64,000 bases of DNA from Amycolatopsis coloradensis. GTDB lineage: Bacteria > Actinomycetota > Actinomycetes > Mycobacteriales > Pseudonocardiaceae. The notes beneath the pieces are model-generated. The model had not been told where the DNA came from and ran no database searches. It saw only the letters and a list, made by a program, of their open reading frames with translations. The DNA lies in the NCBI RefSeq assembly GCF_001953865.1, contig NZ_MQUQ01000015.1, forward strand, positions 604,026-668,025, read 5' to 3'. Below are positions 53,379-61,995 of the stretch, one piece after another. Numbering within the stretch: position 1 is the first letter of the stretch; the number at the start of each line of letters is the position of its first letter. A program made the position numbers and the translations under genes.

Positions 53379-54653
53379 CTAATCCTTGAGCAATCCGGCG
53401 TCGTGCAGCGCCCGAGTGGCGGCGACGACGGAGTCGAACGGCAGCCCGGACCGCTCGGCGACGTCGAGCAGGCTGTGCTCGCCGTCCGAGAGGTTGAGCA
53501 CCCAGAGCATGGCCATCTGGGCTTGTTTGGCGTCGCTCCTCCCGCCGAGCGAGTCGTACAGCCCGCGCTTGCCGAGCTGCGGCTCGCCGTAGGGACTGAG
53601 GTTGACGTAGCTGCGGTTGCGGTCGAGGACGGCGTGCACGTCCCGCAGGGTCTGGAGGGTCTCCTCCATGGCCGCCGTGGAGACGAAATCGAGGTTGTCG
53701 GCGGAGGTGTGGTACTCGGGATAGCCCGCGTACGGCGTCCTCGTCAGCGATCCGACCCCGAGGTTGAAGCCGGGCGAGCAGAACTGCCGCTCGTCGTACC
53801 CGTACGGCGAGAAGTCCACGATCTTGTGCTCGCGTTCGGCGAGGACGTACTCGAGGACACGGTCGATCTCGGCGTCGCCCCGGCGGCTTCGCTTGTAGGT
53901 CAGCGATCCCGGGTCACCGGCGCACGCCAGGACGAGCCCGGCCTTGATCCGGCCGACGCGCTCGTTGTTGCGCGCGAGCCAGGTGATGGCGCCGATCGTC
54001 CCCGGCATGAACAGGAAACGGTAGGTGTAGTGGGGATTTTCGAGCTTCTGCGCGAACGCGGCGGCGATCGCGATCCCGGCGACGTTGTCGTTCGCCAGCG
54101 AGGGATGACAGGTGTGGCAGGAGATGATCACCTCGTCGGTGACCTCACCCGGCACGACGTGTTCGGCGTAGGTGAGGTGCCCGTCGGCGAGAGTGGAGTC
54201 GATGTGCACCTCGTACTCGCCGTCCGGCATCGCGTCGAGGGTGTCCTGTGCCAGGCAGAAACCCCACGTCGGCGAGTAGTAGCTGGTCCGGTACGGCACC
54301 CAGGACGGCTGATCCGGCAAAGTGTGCAGGTGTTCGCGCAGTTCGGCGAGGGGCATCTTCCTCGACACCGGAACGCTGTAGCCGACGACGTGCAGGTTCG
54401 ATTCGCCGAAGTCGACCACGCGCCGTCCGGAGGCGTCCTTGATGTAGGCGTCGCGGATGTTCCACTCCCGCGGCACCGTCCAGTCGAGCACCTGGGTGCC
54501 GGTGGGGACCTCGTGGATCTCCAGTGGGATGTGCTCGCCGACGATCTCCAGCGTGCGGCGGACGCCGTCGCCGGTGATGCTGCGGCACAGCGGATACAGG
54601 CGCTCGACCAGCTTCTCGAGGTCGGCGCCCGTCTCCAGGTCCCGGTGTGTCAT
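53379..54653 (-). CDS. DUF4910 / M28-like aminopeptidase-fold protein (COG4310 type)
   Basis: This 424-residue protein has an N-terminal DUF2172-like segment, then a peptidase-M28-like domain with metal-site motifs HTCHPSLANDN (His, Asp) and later HTSADNLDFV, and a C-terminal winged-helix (DVAERSGLPFDSVVAATRALHDAGLL). These proteins are typical companions in polysaccharide loci, usually annotated as aminopeptidase-like; deacylation or amide handling of an amino sugar is a plausible role. ATG 54653 overlaps the stop upstream by one base. Confidence 0.8.
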   Translation of the reverse strand: MTHRDLETGADLEKLVERLYPLCRSITGDGVRRTLEIVGEHIPLEIHEVPTGTQVLDWTVPREWNIRDAYIKDASGRRVVDFGESNLHVVGYSVPVSRKMPLAELREHLHTLPDQPSWVPYRTSYYSPTWGFCLAQDTLDAMPDGEYEVHIDSTLADGHLTYAEHVVPGEVTDEVIISCHTCHPSLANDNVAGIAIAAAFAQKLENPHYTYRFLFMPGTIGAITWLARNNERVGRIKAGLVLACAGDPGSLTYKRSRRGDAEIDRVLEYVLAEREHKIVDFSPYGYDERQFCSPGFNLGVGSLTRTPYAGYPEYHTSADNLDFVSTAAMEETLQTLRDVHAVLDRNRSYVNLSPYGEPQLGKRGLYDSLGGRSDAKQAQMAMLWVLNLSDGEHSLLDVAERSGLPFDSVVAATRALHDAGLLKD

Positions 54654-55675
54654 CAGCGACGCCGCAAGGTGTCGTCGAGTTCGCCGGCGGCGGTGCGGTC
54701 CTGCAACCGCGCCAGCCGGGTGAACAGGCGCTGGAAGCCGTGCTCGGTGAGGCCGTGGGTCCGGTAGGCCTGGATCAGTTCGAGCGCGCCGTCCTTGACC
54801 GACCAGTCGCACTCGAAGCCGGGGATCGCCGCGCGGAACCGGGAGAAGTCGACCCGGTAGGAGCGCGGGTCCGCGCCCGCCTCGCCGGTGATCCGCAGCG
54901 TCGAGCCGGGAACGGCCTCGACGACCTCTTCGGCGATCTCGGCGACGGTCACGTTGTTGCGTTCGGTGCCGATGTTGAACGCCTTGCCGTGAATGGCTTC
55001 CCTCGGTGCTTCCAGCGCCGCGGTGAAGGCCCGCGCGATGTCCTTGGCGTGCACCAGCGGCCGCCACGGCGTGCCGTCGGAGAGCACCAGCACCTCACCG
55101 GAGAGGTGGGCGTGCGCGGTCAGGTTGTTGAGCACGATGTCGCCCCGCAGCCGTGGCGAGAAGCCGAACGCGGTCGCGTTGCGCAGGTACACCGGGCTGA
55201 AGTCGTCGTCCGCGAGCTCCTGGACGTCGTCCTCCACCCGCACCTTCGACTCGGCGTACGGCGTCACCGGGCGCAGCGGCGCGTCCTCGTCGACCAGGCC
55301 GTCGCCGCCCGAGGCGCCGTAGACCGAGCACGTCGAAGCGTAGAGGTACCGCTTGACCCCGGCGTCCTTCGCCAGCTTGGCGAGCTTGACCGAAGCGTGG
55401 TGATTGATGTCGTAGGTCAGGTCCGGCGCCAGCGAACCGAGCGGGTCGTTGGACAGCGCGCCGAGGTGGATCACGGCGTCCACTCCGGACACGTGCTCGG
55501 CCGTGACGTCACGAAGGTCGACCTCGTAGCCCTCGGGGTCTTCGGGACGGGGGCCCAGCACGCAGGTGTCGTAGAGACCGGAGTCGAGGCCGATCACCTC
55601 GTGGCCGGCGGCGGCCAGCACCGGGGCCATCACCGTGCCCAGGTAACCCTTGTGCCCGGTCAGCAGCACACGCAT
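54653..55675 (-). CDS. NAD-dependent sugar epimerase/dehydratase
   Basis: This 340-residue SDR enzyme has the nucleotide-binding motif TGHKGYLG at residues 6-13, STCSVYG as the Ser of the active triad, and YAESK as the Tyr-Lys pair. It acts on a nucleotide-sugar, as a 4,6-dehydratase, reductase or epimerase. ATG 55675 follows the stop of the PIG-L gene by 5 bases. Which reaction it does cannot be decided by eye. Confidence 0.86.
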   Translation of the reverse strand: MRVLLTGHKGYLGTVMAPVLAAAGHEVIGLDSGLYDTCVLGPRPEDPEGYEVDLRDVTAEHVSGVDAVIHLGALSNDPLGSLAPDLTYDINHHASVKLAKLAKDAGVKRYLYASTCSVYGASGGDGLVDEDAPLRPVTPYAESKVRVEDDVQELADDDFSPVYLRNATAFGFSPRLRGDIVLNNLTAHAHLSGEVLVLSDGTPWRPLVHAKDIARAFTAALEAPREAIHGKAFNIGTERNNVTVAEIAEEVVEAVPGSTLRITGEAGADPRSYRVDFSRFRAAIPGFECDWSVKDGALELIQAYRTHGLTEHGFQRLFTRLARLQDRTAAGELDDTLRRR

Positions 55676-55680
55676 GGCTT

Positions 55681-56334
55681 TCAGCCTTTCGAGGAGAGGT
55701 CGAGCGTGAGTTTCTTGAGGTCGAAGGCCTCCGCATAGCGCTGCCCGCATTCGATACCGCGAATGCGGGCGAGGCCGAGGAAGGCTTCCCGGTCGTACCA
55801 AGGACGGTGTCGCTGCGAGGCGTAATGCTCCTGCAACAGGCGGACCTTCTCCTCGGCCCGTTCGGCCGAAAGCGGGACGTACGCGCATGCCTTGCCGAGG
55901 TCACCGTCCCATTTGGCGATCTCGTACTCCAGCTGGAGATGGGTGCGGAACACCGTCGGCACCAGCGTCGCCAGCCCGCGGTGGTCCTGATGCGCGTCGG
56001 CCGTGCGCGGCGAGAGGACGAGGTCCGGGTCGGTGCGGCGGCGCAGTTCCTCCAGCCCGTTCTTGGCCTCTTCCCAGTGCGCGGGGAACCGGCCGTCGGG
56101 CAGTTTGAGCACGGTGACCTCGACGTCGGCGCCCCGGCAGAAGGCCGCGAGCGCGGCACGCTCCTCGGCCTCCCGTTCGGTGCCGCCGCCGGACAGGACG
56201 AGCACGTCGACCCGGACACCCGGATTTTGGTCGCAAAGGGTCAACAAACTGCCGCCCGCCCCGATGGCGATGTCGTCACAATGCGCGCCGAGCGCGACGA
56301 TCCGCTCGATCCCGCCGGTACCGAGAGCGATCAC
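55681..56334 (-). CDS. PIG-L family deacetylase
   Basis: This 217-residue GlcNAc-PI-type deacetylase has the metal motif AHCDD (the common form is AHPDD, here Pro is replaced by Cys) and HQDH later. I use the GTG at 56334, which overlaps the upstream stop in GTGA. The enzyme would remove an N-acetyl group from a sugar such as GlcNAc within the polymer precursor or its lipid-linked unit. Confidence 0.82.
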   Translation of the reverse strand: MIALGTGGIERIVALGAHCDDIAIGAGGSLLTLCDQNPGVRVDVLVLSGGGTEREAEERAALAAFCRGADVEVTVLKLPDGRFPAHWEEAKNGLEELRRRTDPDLVLSPRTADAHQDHRGLATLVPTVFRTHLQLEYEIAKWDGDLGKACAYVPLSAERAEEKVRLLQEHYASQRHRPWYDREAFLGLARIRGIECGQRYAEAFDLKKLTLDLSSKG

Positions 56335-57128
56335 GCCATGCTCGCCGTCGCGGGTTCGCGTTCCCACCGCGCCCACGGGCGGTCACCGTGCGCGTAGGCG
56401 TCGTCCAGCTGGACGCGTTCCTTGACGGTGTCGGTCGGCTTCCAGAACCCGCGGTACGGGTACGCGAGCAGCTTGCCCCGTTTCGCGAGTTCGCCGCAGC
56501 CGTCGGCCACCAGGTCGCCGCCCTCGGGGATGTGGTCGAAGACCTCCTGGCGCAGCACGAAGTATCCGCCGTTCTCCCACAGCGGCATCTCGCTGACCGG
56601 GGTCAGCGCGCCGATCCGGCCGTCCTCGCCCATTTCGACGCAGTGGAACGACGACTGCGGCGGCACGACCATCATCGACGCGCCGGCGTCGGAGGCCGAG
56701 AACCGCTCGATCATCTCCGGCAGCGGGGCGTCGGTGAGGACGTCGGCGTAGTTGGCGAGGAACATCTCGTCGCCTTCGAGGAACGGGCGCACCCGGCGAA
56801 GCCGCTCGCCGATGGCCGATTCGAGACCGGTCTGCACGAACGAGATCGACCAGTCCGCGATGTCCGTCGACAGCAGTTCCGCCTTGCCGTTGCGCAAGAC
56901 GAAATCGTTGGAGGCGGTCTCCTGGTAATTGAGGAAGAATTCCTTGATGTGGTGCGCGCCGTAACCGAGGCAGAGAATGAACTCGGTGTGACCGAAATGC
57001 GCGTAATAGCGCATCACGTGCCAGATCAGGGGTCTCGGGCCGACCATGGCCATCGGCTTCGGCACGTCGGACGCGTCACCGTTGCGCATCCGCATGCCGT
57101 AGCCGCCACAGAAGAGGACTACCTTCAC
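56331..57128 (-). CDS. Sugar-1-phosphate nucleotidylyltransferase, glucose-1-phosphate cytidylyltransferase-like
   Basis: This 265-residue nucleotidylyltransferase begins KVVLFCGGYGMRMR, where the GG-G-R pattern is the nucleotide-binding loop, and has KPMAMVGPRPLIWHVM in the following lysine motif, as in RfbF-type cytidylyltransferases. Its later GFWKPTDTVKER is a hallmark of CDP-glucose synthases. It activates a hexose 1-phosphate. GTG 57128 overlaps the upstream stop; GAGGTGAAG precedes it. Confidence 0.82.
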   Translation of the reverse strand: MKVVLFCGGYGMRMRNGDASDVPKPMAMVGPRPLIWHVMRYYAHFGHTEFILCLGYGAHHIKEFFLNYQETASNDFVLRNGKAELLSTDIADWSISFVQTGLESAIGERLRRVRPFLEGDEMFLANYADVLTDAPLPEMIERFSASDAGASMMVVPPQSSFHCVEMGEDGRIGALTPVSEMPLWENGGYFVLRQEVFDHIPEGGDLVADGCGELAKRGKLLAYPYRGFWKPTDTVKERVQLDDAYAHGDRPWARWEREPATASMA

Positions 57129-58360
57129 GACTTCACCTCGACGATTTCCAGGTGCGGGATGGGGAAGACCAGTTTTCCGCCCCAATCGCCGACAAAGGAC
57201 AATTGGGCGGTCAGTTCCTCCCGGAGATTCCACGGGAGGACGAGCACGTAGTCGGGCCGGTCCGCCTCGATGCGCTCCGGCGGGAGGATGGGGATTCGGG
57301 TGCCGGGGGTGAACCGGCCGTGCTTGTACGGATTGCGATCGACGGTGTACCGCAGTACGTCCGGCCGGATGCCGCAGTGGTTCAGCAGCGTGTTGCCCTT
57401 GCCGGGAGCGCCGTAGCCGACGACGGTCTTGCCTTCGAGCGCCGCGTCGGTGAGGAACTTGTTCAGGTCGAGCCGGACCTTGGTGACCCGCTCGGAGAAT
57501 TCGGTGTAGCCGGACATTTCGTGCAGTCCGGCCGCCTTTTCGGCGTCGAGGATCCGCGTCATCCGCTCACTCGGCTCACCCGCGACGGCGTCCGGACGTG
57601 CCCACAGCCGGATGGAACCACCGTGGGTGGGCAGGAGTTCGACGTCCACAACGGACAATCCGCCCCGCGAAAGGGCCCGGCGCGCGGATTCGACCGTGTA
57701 GTACTGGAAATGCTCGTGGTAGATCGTGTCGTACTGGTTGTCCTGGATCAGCGTCAGCAGATGCTGGACCTCGATGCTGACCCAGCCGTCATCGGCGACG
57801 AGGGCGCGGAGCCCGTGGGTGAAGCCGATGATGTCCGGAATGTGCGCGTAAACGTTGTTCGCCACGACGAGGTCGGCGGGGCCGTGCTCCTCGCGGACTT
57901 CGCTTCCGCTCTCGGGACTGAGGAAGGCGGTCTTCGTCGGCACCCCGGCGTCACGCGCGGCTTGGCCCACGTTCACCGAAGGTTCCACGCCGAGACAGCG
58001 GATCTGCTGTGCCACAACGTGTTTGAGCAGGTAGCCGTCGTTGCTGGCGACCTCGACGACGAACGAGGAATCATCCAGCCCAAGCCGCTCGACAGCGCCG
58101 TCGACGAACGTCTTGGCGTGTTCGACCCAGGAGGCGGAATACGACGAGAAGTACGCGTACTCGGTGAACGTCTCTTCCGGGGTGATCAGGGGCGGGATCT
58201 GGGCGAGCCAACATTCGGTGCAGACCCGCAGGTGCAGAGGGTAGGTCGGCTCCGGTTCCCCGAGCTGCTCCGCGGTCAGGAATCGCTCGCACGGCGGCGT
58301 CGCCCCGAGGTCGACGACACTGGCGAGATGGGCCGAGCCGCAGAGTCGGCAGGTGGTCAT
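57125..58360 (-). CDS. Sugar C-methyltransferase (zinc-binding, SAM-dependent)
   Basis: This 411-residue protein has the zinc site at the start (CRLCGS then CTECW, Methyltransf_13), a class I SAM methyltransferase domain in the middle (VVEVASNDGYLL glycine-region) and a C-terminal Methyltransf_14 Rossmann-like domain (GYGAPGKGNTLL). This layout is that of the C3-methyltransferases of keto-sugars (TylC3/EvaC type). It is the first gene of the leftward operon with a good Shine-Dalgarno (AGGAG). It indicates a branched-chain sugar. Confidence 0.85.
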   Translation of the reverse strand: MTTCRLCGSAHLASVVDLGATPPCERFLTAEQLGEPEPTYPLHLRVCTECWLAQIPPLITPEETFTEYAYFSSYSASWVEHAKTFVDGAVERLGLDDSSFVVEVASNDGYLLKHVVAQQIRCLGVEPSVNVGQAARDAGVPTKTAFLSPESGSEVREEHGPADLVVANNVYAHIPDIIGFTHGLRALVADDGWVSIEVQHLLTLIQDNQYDTIYHEHFQYYTVESARRALSRGGLSVVDVELLPTHGGSIRLWARPDAVAGEPSERMTRILDAEKAAGLHEMSGYTEFSERVTKVRLDLNKFLTDAALEGKTVVGYGAPGKGNTLLNHCGIRPDVLRYTVDRNPYKHGRFTPGTRIPILPPERIEADRPDYVLVLPWNLREELTAQLSFVGDWGGKLVFPIPHLEIVEVKS

Positions 58361-58640
58361 CGAAAGGCTCCTAGGCTCGCGTCACGTATCCCAGACGTCG
58401 GCACCCCGGGTCGCCTCGTTACATGCCTTTCAAAGCTCTCGTGCTTCTGTCTCCCAACCGAAACCTGCCGTCTCGGCCATCTGCGCGGCGGTCTCCGCCA
58501 TCCGGGCGCGGGTAAGGGGCCCCCGGAGCGCGGCGCTCGAGGTCGAAGTACGTGAAGGCCCCCTTCCCTCGGCTCAGCCGGGAAGGGGGCCTTCACGCGC
58601 AAAGCTCCGGACGCCACCGCCAGTGGCGCCCCTCACACCG
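58361..58640. other. Intergenic region between the methyltransferase start and the subtilase stop
   Basis: This 280-base region holds the promoter of the leftward sugar operon in its left part and the hairpin at 58551-58597 on the right, which terminates the subtilase gene. No further gene is visible. Confidence 0.5.
58551..58597 (-). terminator. Hairpin terminator of the subtilase gene
   Basis: A perfect 18-base-pair stem (arms 58551-58568 and 58580-58597, arm CGTGAAGGCCCCCTTCCC) with an 11-base loop lies 43 bases after the stop of the S8 peptidase. The core GTGAAGGCCCCCT is shared with the nuo terminator at 5292-5327. Confidence 0.78.
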
Positions 58641-60566
58641 TCAGGAAACCACCAACGCGTAGTCCGCATCGGTCGCCGAGGTCTCCGGGTGCCCGTCGGC
58701 GTTCACCTGTGTCGCCAGGACCTCCACCGTCCAGGTACCCGCGGCCGGCTTCTCGAGGATGACGTTCTCCACCGTGTCGACGGTGTTCGGCGACCCGCCG
58801 GCGGTCGAGAAGTTGCCCGCCTTCAACCCGTTGTTGCCGTAGTACACGGTCCCGTCCGGCGCGGTGACCTTCAGCGTCAGGTCGTTGACCCTGGTGACCG
58901 ACGCGCTCGGCGAGCCCGCCGGGTCGGTGTAGGCCAGCGTCGCCTTGAACTGCTTGGACCCGTTCACCGCGACTGTGTACTTCTTGGCCTGCCCGGTGCC
59001 CAGCAGATCCGTCTCGTTGACCACCACCGGCAGTTTCCACCCGTTCGCCTTGGCCTGTTCGTGCAGGTACCGCACGTTCGCGGTGCCCCAGCCCTGGTGC
59101 GTCCGGGTCAGGTCGTGCGAGGTGCCGGTGAACGCGAACTGGTCGGCGCCGTTGATCAGCAGTGCCTTCGCGGTCGCGGCGTGCGGGCGGCTGGTGAAGA
59201 CGTCGCGGCCCTTGCCGGGGGCGCCGTCGAAGACGCCGTCGGCCCACATCTGGAACAGCAGGCCGGCGTTTCCGCAGGTGATCGGGGTGGCGCCGCTCGT
59301 GCCGCCGAACGACGTGGTGTACGAGGTGTCGTGGGCGGACGACGTCGTGTCGATCCGGTCGTAGTAGTTCGACAGTTCCGGTTTGATCCGCCCGTCGGCG
59401 GCCGGGCCGATGCTGGCGCCGCCGTTCCACTTGTCGTCGGTGCGGCCGAGGGTGTTGTAGTGGTACTGCCCGCCGACCGACAGCACGTTCTTCGACCAGG
59501 CCTGCGGCCGTGACCGCTGGCTCCCCGCGTTGCTCTGCGACTGGCAGATCAGCAGGTCATGGTCGAAGACGATGCGGTCGAGCTCGGCCGAAACCGAGTT
59601 GTACGCCGTCGTCAGCCCGCTGCCCCAGCTGTTGCTCTGGAACACCGCGCGGTACTTGCCGGCCGGGTCGACCAGTTCCTTGGTGTGGGCGTAGCGGTCC
59701 GGTTTGCTGTAGGTGGCGAAGATGCCCTGGCCTTCGGGCAGCAGGCCGCGTTGCGGCGCGCTCACGCCGGAGGCGAAGATCTGGCCGTACGTCGAAGTGC
59801 CGTGGCTGGTGTCTGTCGAGTTCGAGCCGTGCAGCACGGTCGGCCGGGCCTTGAACTCCTGGTGAGTGGTGCGCAGCCCACCGTCCATCACCTCACCGCG
59901 CACGCCCTGGCCGCGGTAGCCGCCGACACTCTCGATGTAGTTCGCGCCGCTGTTTTCCCGCGCGTTCGCCATGTCGGTCCCGGGGGCGGTGATCGCGCCG
60001 ACGGCGAGCACCTCGGCACCCTGGGCCACGGCGGCGACCTGGCCGGCGCCGAGCTTCGCGACGATGTGCTGCCCGCTCTGCGAGACCGCCTCGATGCCGC
60101 CGCCGAGCCGCAGGATCCGCTCGGCGACCAAGCGCTGGTCCCGCGCGTCGGATTCGACCAGCGTCACCAGATGGCTGCCGGTCGAGGCCGGTGAGATCTC
60201 CACCTTGTCGTCCGGCCGGTATTCGCCGAGCCAGCGGACGAAATTCGCTTTCGTGACCGATTCCCTGTTCTCCGGCTTCAGCCGGACCACGTAGGCGAAG
60301 TCGGGAATGTAGGTCCCGATTCGCACGCCGAGTGCGCGCAAGTGCCCGCGCTGTACATCGGTCAGCGCACCCCGGACCTGAAGCAGGTAGGCGCCCTTCC
60401 AGTCCTGACTCGTGGCCGTCCGCTGGCTGAGTGGATCGAAGGTCCTGCTGGCCAGGCGGATGAACTGGGGGTCGCCTTCGGCAGGGGCGGCGACGGCGAC
60501 CCCGCTCGTCAGCATAAGGGCGCCGACCAGGGGCGCGAGAAGGCGGAGAGACTTCGACCGTGGCAT
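58641..60566 (-). CDS. Secreted S8 (subtilisin-like) serine peptidase
   Basis: This 641-residue protein has a Sec signal peptide (residues 1-27, ending VAVAAPA). A prodomain-like region runs to about residue 200. The S8 triad follows: Asp in EVMDGGL, His in TSHGTSTYG, Ser in FGGTSGATPITCG. The C-terminal part resembles a P-domain-like beta region (LTLKVTAPDGTVYYG). It would be a secreted protease with broad substrates. Good Shine-Dalgarno GGAGG. Confidence 0.9.
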   Translation of the reverse strand: MPRSKSLRLLAPLVGALMLTSGVAVAAPAEGDPQFIRLASRTFDPLSQRTATSQDWKGAYLLQVRGALTDVQRGHLRALGVRIGTYIPDFAYVVRLKPENRESVTKANFVRWLGEYRPDDKVEISPASTGSHLVTLVESDARDQRLVAERILRLGGGIEAVSQSGQHIVAKLGAGQVAAVAQGAEVLAVGAITAPGTDMANARENSGANYIESVGGYRGQGVRGEVMDGGLRTTHQEFKARPTVLHGSNSTDTSHGTSTYGQIFASGVSAPQRGLLPEGQGIFATYSKPDRYAHTKELVDPAGKYRAVFQSNSWGSGLTTAYNSVSAELDRIVFDHDLLICQSQSNAGSQRSRPQAWSKNVLSVGGQYHYNTLGRTDDKWNGGASIGPAADGRIKPELSNYYDRIDTTSSAHDTSYTTSFGGTSGATPITCGNAGLLFQMWADGVFDGAPGKGRDVFTSRPHAATAKALLINGADQFAFTGTSHDLTRTHQGWGTANVRYLHEQAKANGWKLPVVVNETDLLGTGQAKKYTVAVNGSKQFKATLAYTDPAGSPSASVTRVNDLTLKVTAPDGTVYYGNNGLKAGNFSTAGGSPNTVDTVENVILEKPAAGTWTVEVLATQVNADGHPETSATDADYALVVS

Positions 60567-60755
60567 GAAATACCTCCGGGGATCTCTGCAGGGGAGAGGT
60601 CTTTCGAAGGTACCGGCCGAAAAGCGTGATGATCAGCCGCTAAACGGACCAGCCGTTTCCGGTGTTGCGGGAAATGGGGCATAAACGGTTGAAAACCTTT
60701 TTCAGCGGGCGGTGGGGGCCGCCGTCGGGCGGTGTGCTTCGCGATCAGACCGGGT

Positions 60756-61943
60756 TCACTCCATCAGGGCTTCGGAGAGTTCGCGGATCGCGGTGCTCTC
60801 GGCGGTGTGGATGTCCCGGATCAGCGTGCCTATCGCGGCGAACAGGTCACCGACCTCGACGTCGGTGAACGGCATCTCGTCGTTGTAGTGCGCGCGGAGT
60901 TTCCACATCTCCCCGGCCGCCGCGGCGGCCGTGTCCTGCCCCGCGTCGCCCTCGCGGACGCCCGCCGAAACCGTGCTGACCAGGCCGCGAACCCAGGCGA
61001 ACTCCGCGTTCGAAGCCGGAACGGCGGTCTCGGCCAGTTCGGCCCAGCGTTCGGCGATCCCGCGCCAGGTCGAGGCCTGGTCACCCAGGGCGGGGAGATC
61101 GAGCAGTCCGGAGGCCTCGGTGAGCGCGTCGGCGAACAGCCCGCGCAGATGCCCGCCCTCCATCCCGGCCGGGGTGACGCTCTCCCACACGTTGAGCAAC
61201 GCCCCGACGAGCCCGCGCCGCTCGCCGAACGCGCGTGGCCAGCCCTTGGGGTCGCGTTCGTCGGTCATCGCCTTCGCCCAGCGCCCCCAGGCGGGCAGTG
61301 AGAACGACTTCGACGGCGCCGAGAGATTCCGCGCGCAGTCCGTCAGCCCGCCGCGCACGGCCGCCCGCCAGTCGGCGACCTCGCCGGGCTGAGGCGTCAC
61401 GAGCAGGTTCTTGTACGAGCCGACCCGGCCGCGCGCGGCGTCGAACGTCTTCCGGTCGACCGTCAGCGGGGCGAGATTCCGGTCGTCGACGAGCACCTGG
61501 CCGTCCACTTCGCCGTACGCGACGACGAAATGCCCGCCACCACCGGACATCTCCGGCGGCAGATGCCAGTAACCGAGCGACTCGCGGTCGGGGAGGACGA
61601 GCACCGGCCGCCCCGCTTCGAGGTCGGCGGTGAGCCGTTTCGCGGCGGCGCGTTTGCCGCCGGTGGTGTGGACGTCCGTCCGCAGGCCAAGACGGTCCAC
61701 TGTGGACTTCAACCATTCCTGCGGGTACTGCCAGCGCGCACGGAAGCCGAACACGATCGTCGACATCGTCTCGTGCGCGAAGTCCCACAGGATGTAGCCC
61801 GCCCCGATCCCGCCGGACACGGCGAAGATCAACGCCTCACTGGGCGCCTTCCCGTCCGGCCCTTCGACACCGTGGTGTGCCAGTACGGCGGCCACCGCCG
61901 ACACGTCCGGTTGCAGCCCGCCGCGCAATTCGTACTCGCTCAC
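60756..61943 (-). CDS. BtrH N-terminal domain protein (BtrH_N/DUF4872)
   Basis: This 395-residue protein has the BtrH_N papain-like fold seen in butirosin biosynthesis proteins, where the domain transfers an acyl group from an acyl carrier protein; here the region GYWHLPPEMSGGGGHFVVAYGEVDGQVLVDDRN matches, followed by a DUF4872 C-terminal helical part. Residues S/C around the start (FAVSGGIGAGY) differ from the typical Cys nucleophile, so the enzymatic role is uncertain. No butirosin-like genes are near, so the product is unknown. Confidence 0.82.
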   Translation of the reverse strand: MSEYELRGGLQPDVSAVAAVLAHHGVEGPDGKAPSEALIFAVSGGIGAGYILWDFAHETMSTIVFGFRARWQYPQEWLKSTVDRLGLRTDVHTTGGKRAAAKRLTADLEAGRPVLVLPDRESLGYWHLPPEMSGGGGHFVVAYGEVDGQVLVDDRNLAPLTVDRKTFDAARGRVGSYKNLLVTPQPGEVADWRAAVRGGLTDCARNLSAPSKSFSLPAWGRWAKAMTDERDPKGWPRAFGERRGLVGALLNVWESVTPAGMEGGHLRGLFADALTEASGLLDLPALGDQASTWRGIAERWAELAETAVPASNAEFAWVRGLVSTVSAGVREGDAGQDTAAAAAGEMWKLRAHYNDEMPFTDVEVGDLFAAIGTLIRDIHTAESTAIRELSEALME

Positions 61944-61995
61944 CCCGCCATCATGCCCGCGGACGGCGGTAGGGGCGAGTGTCGTCAGGTCCGGC

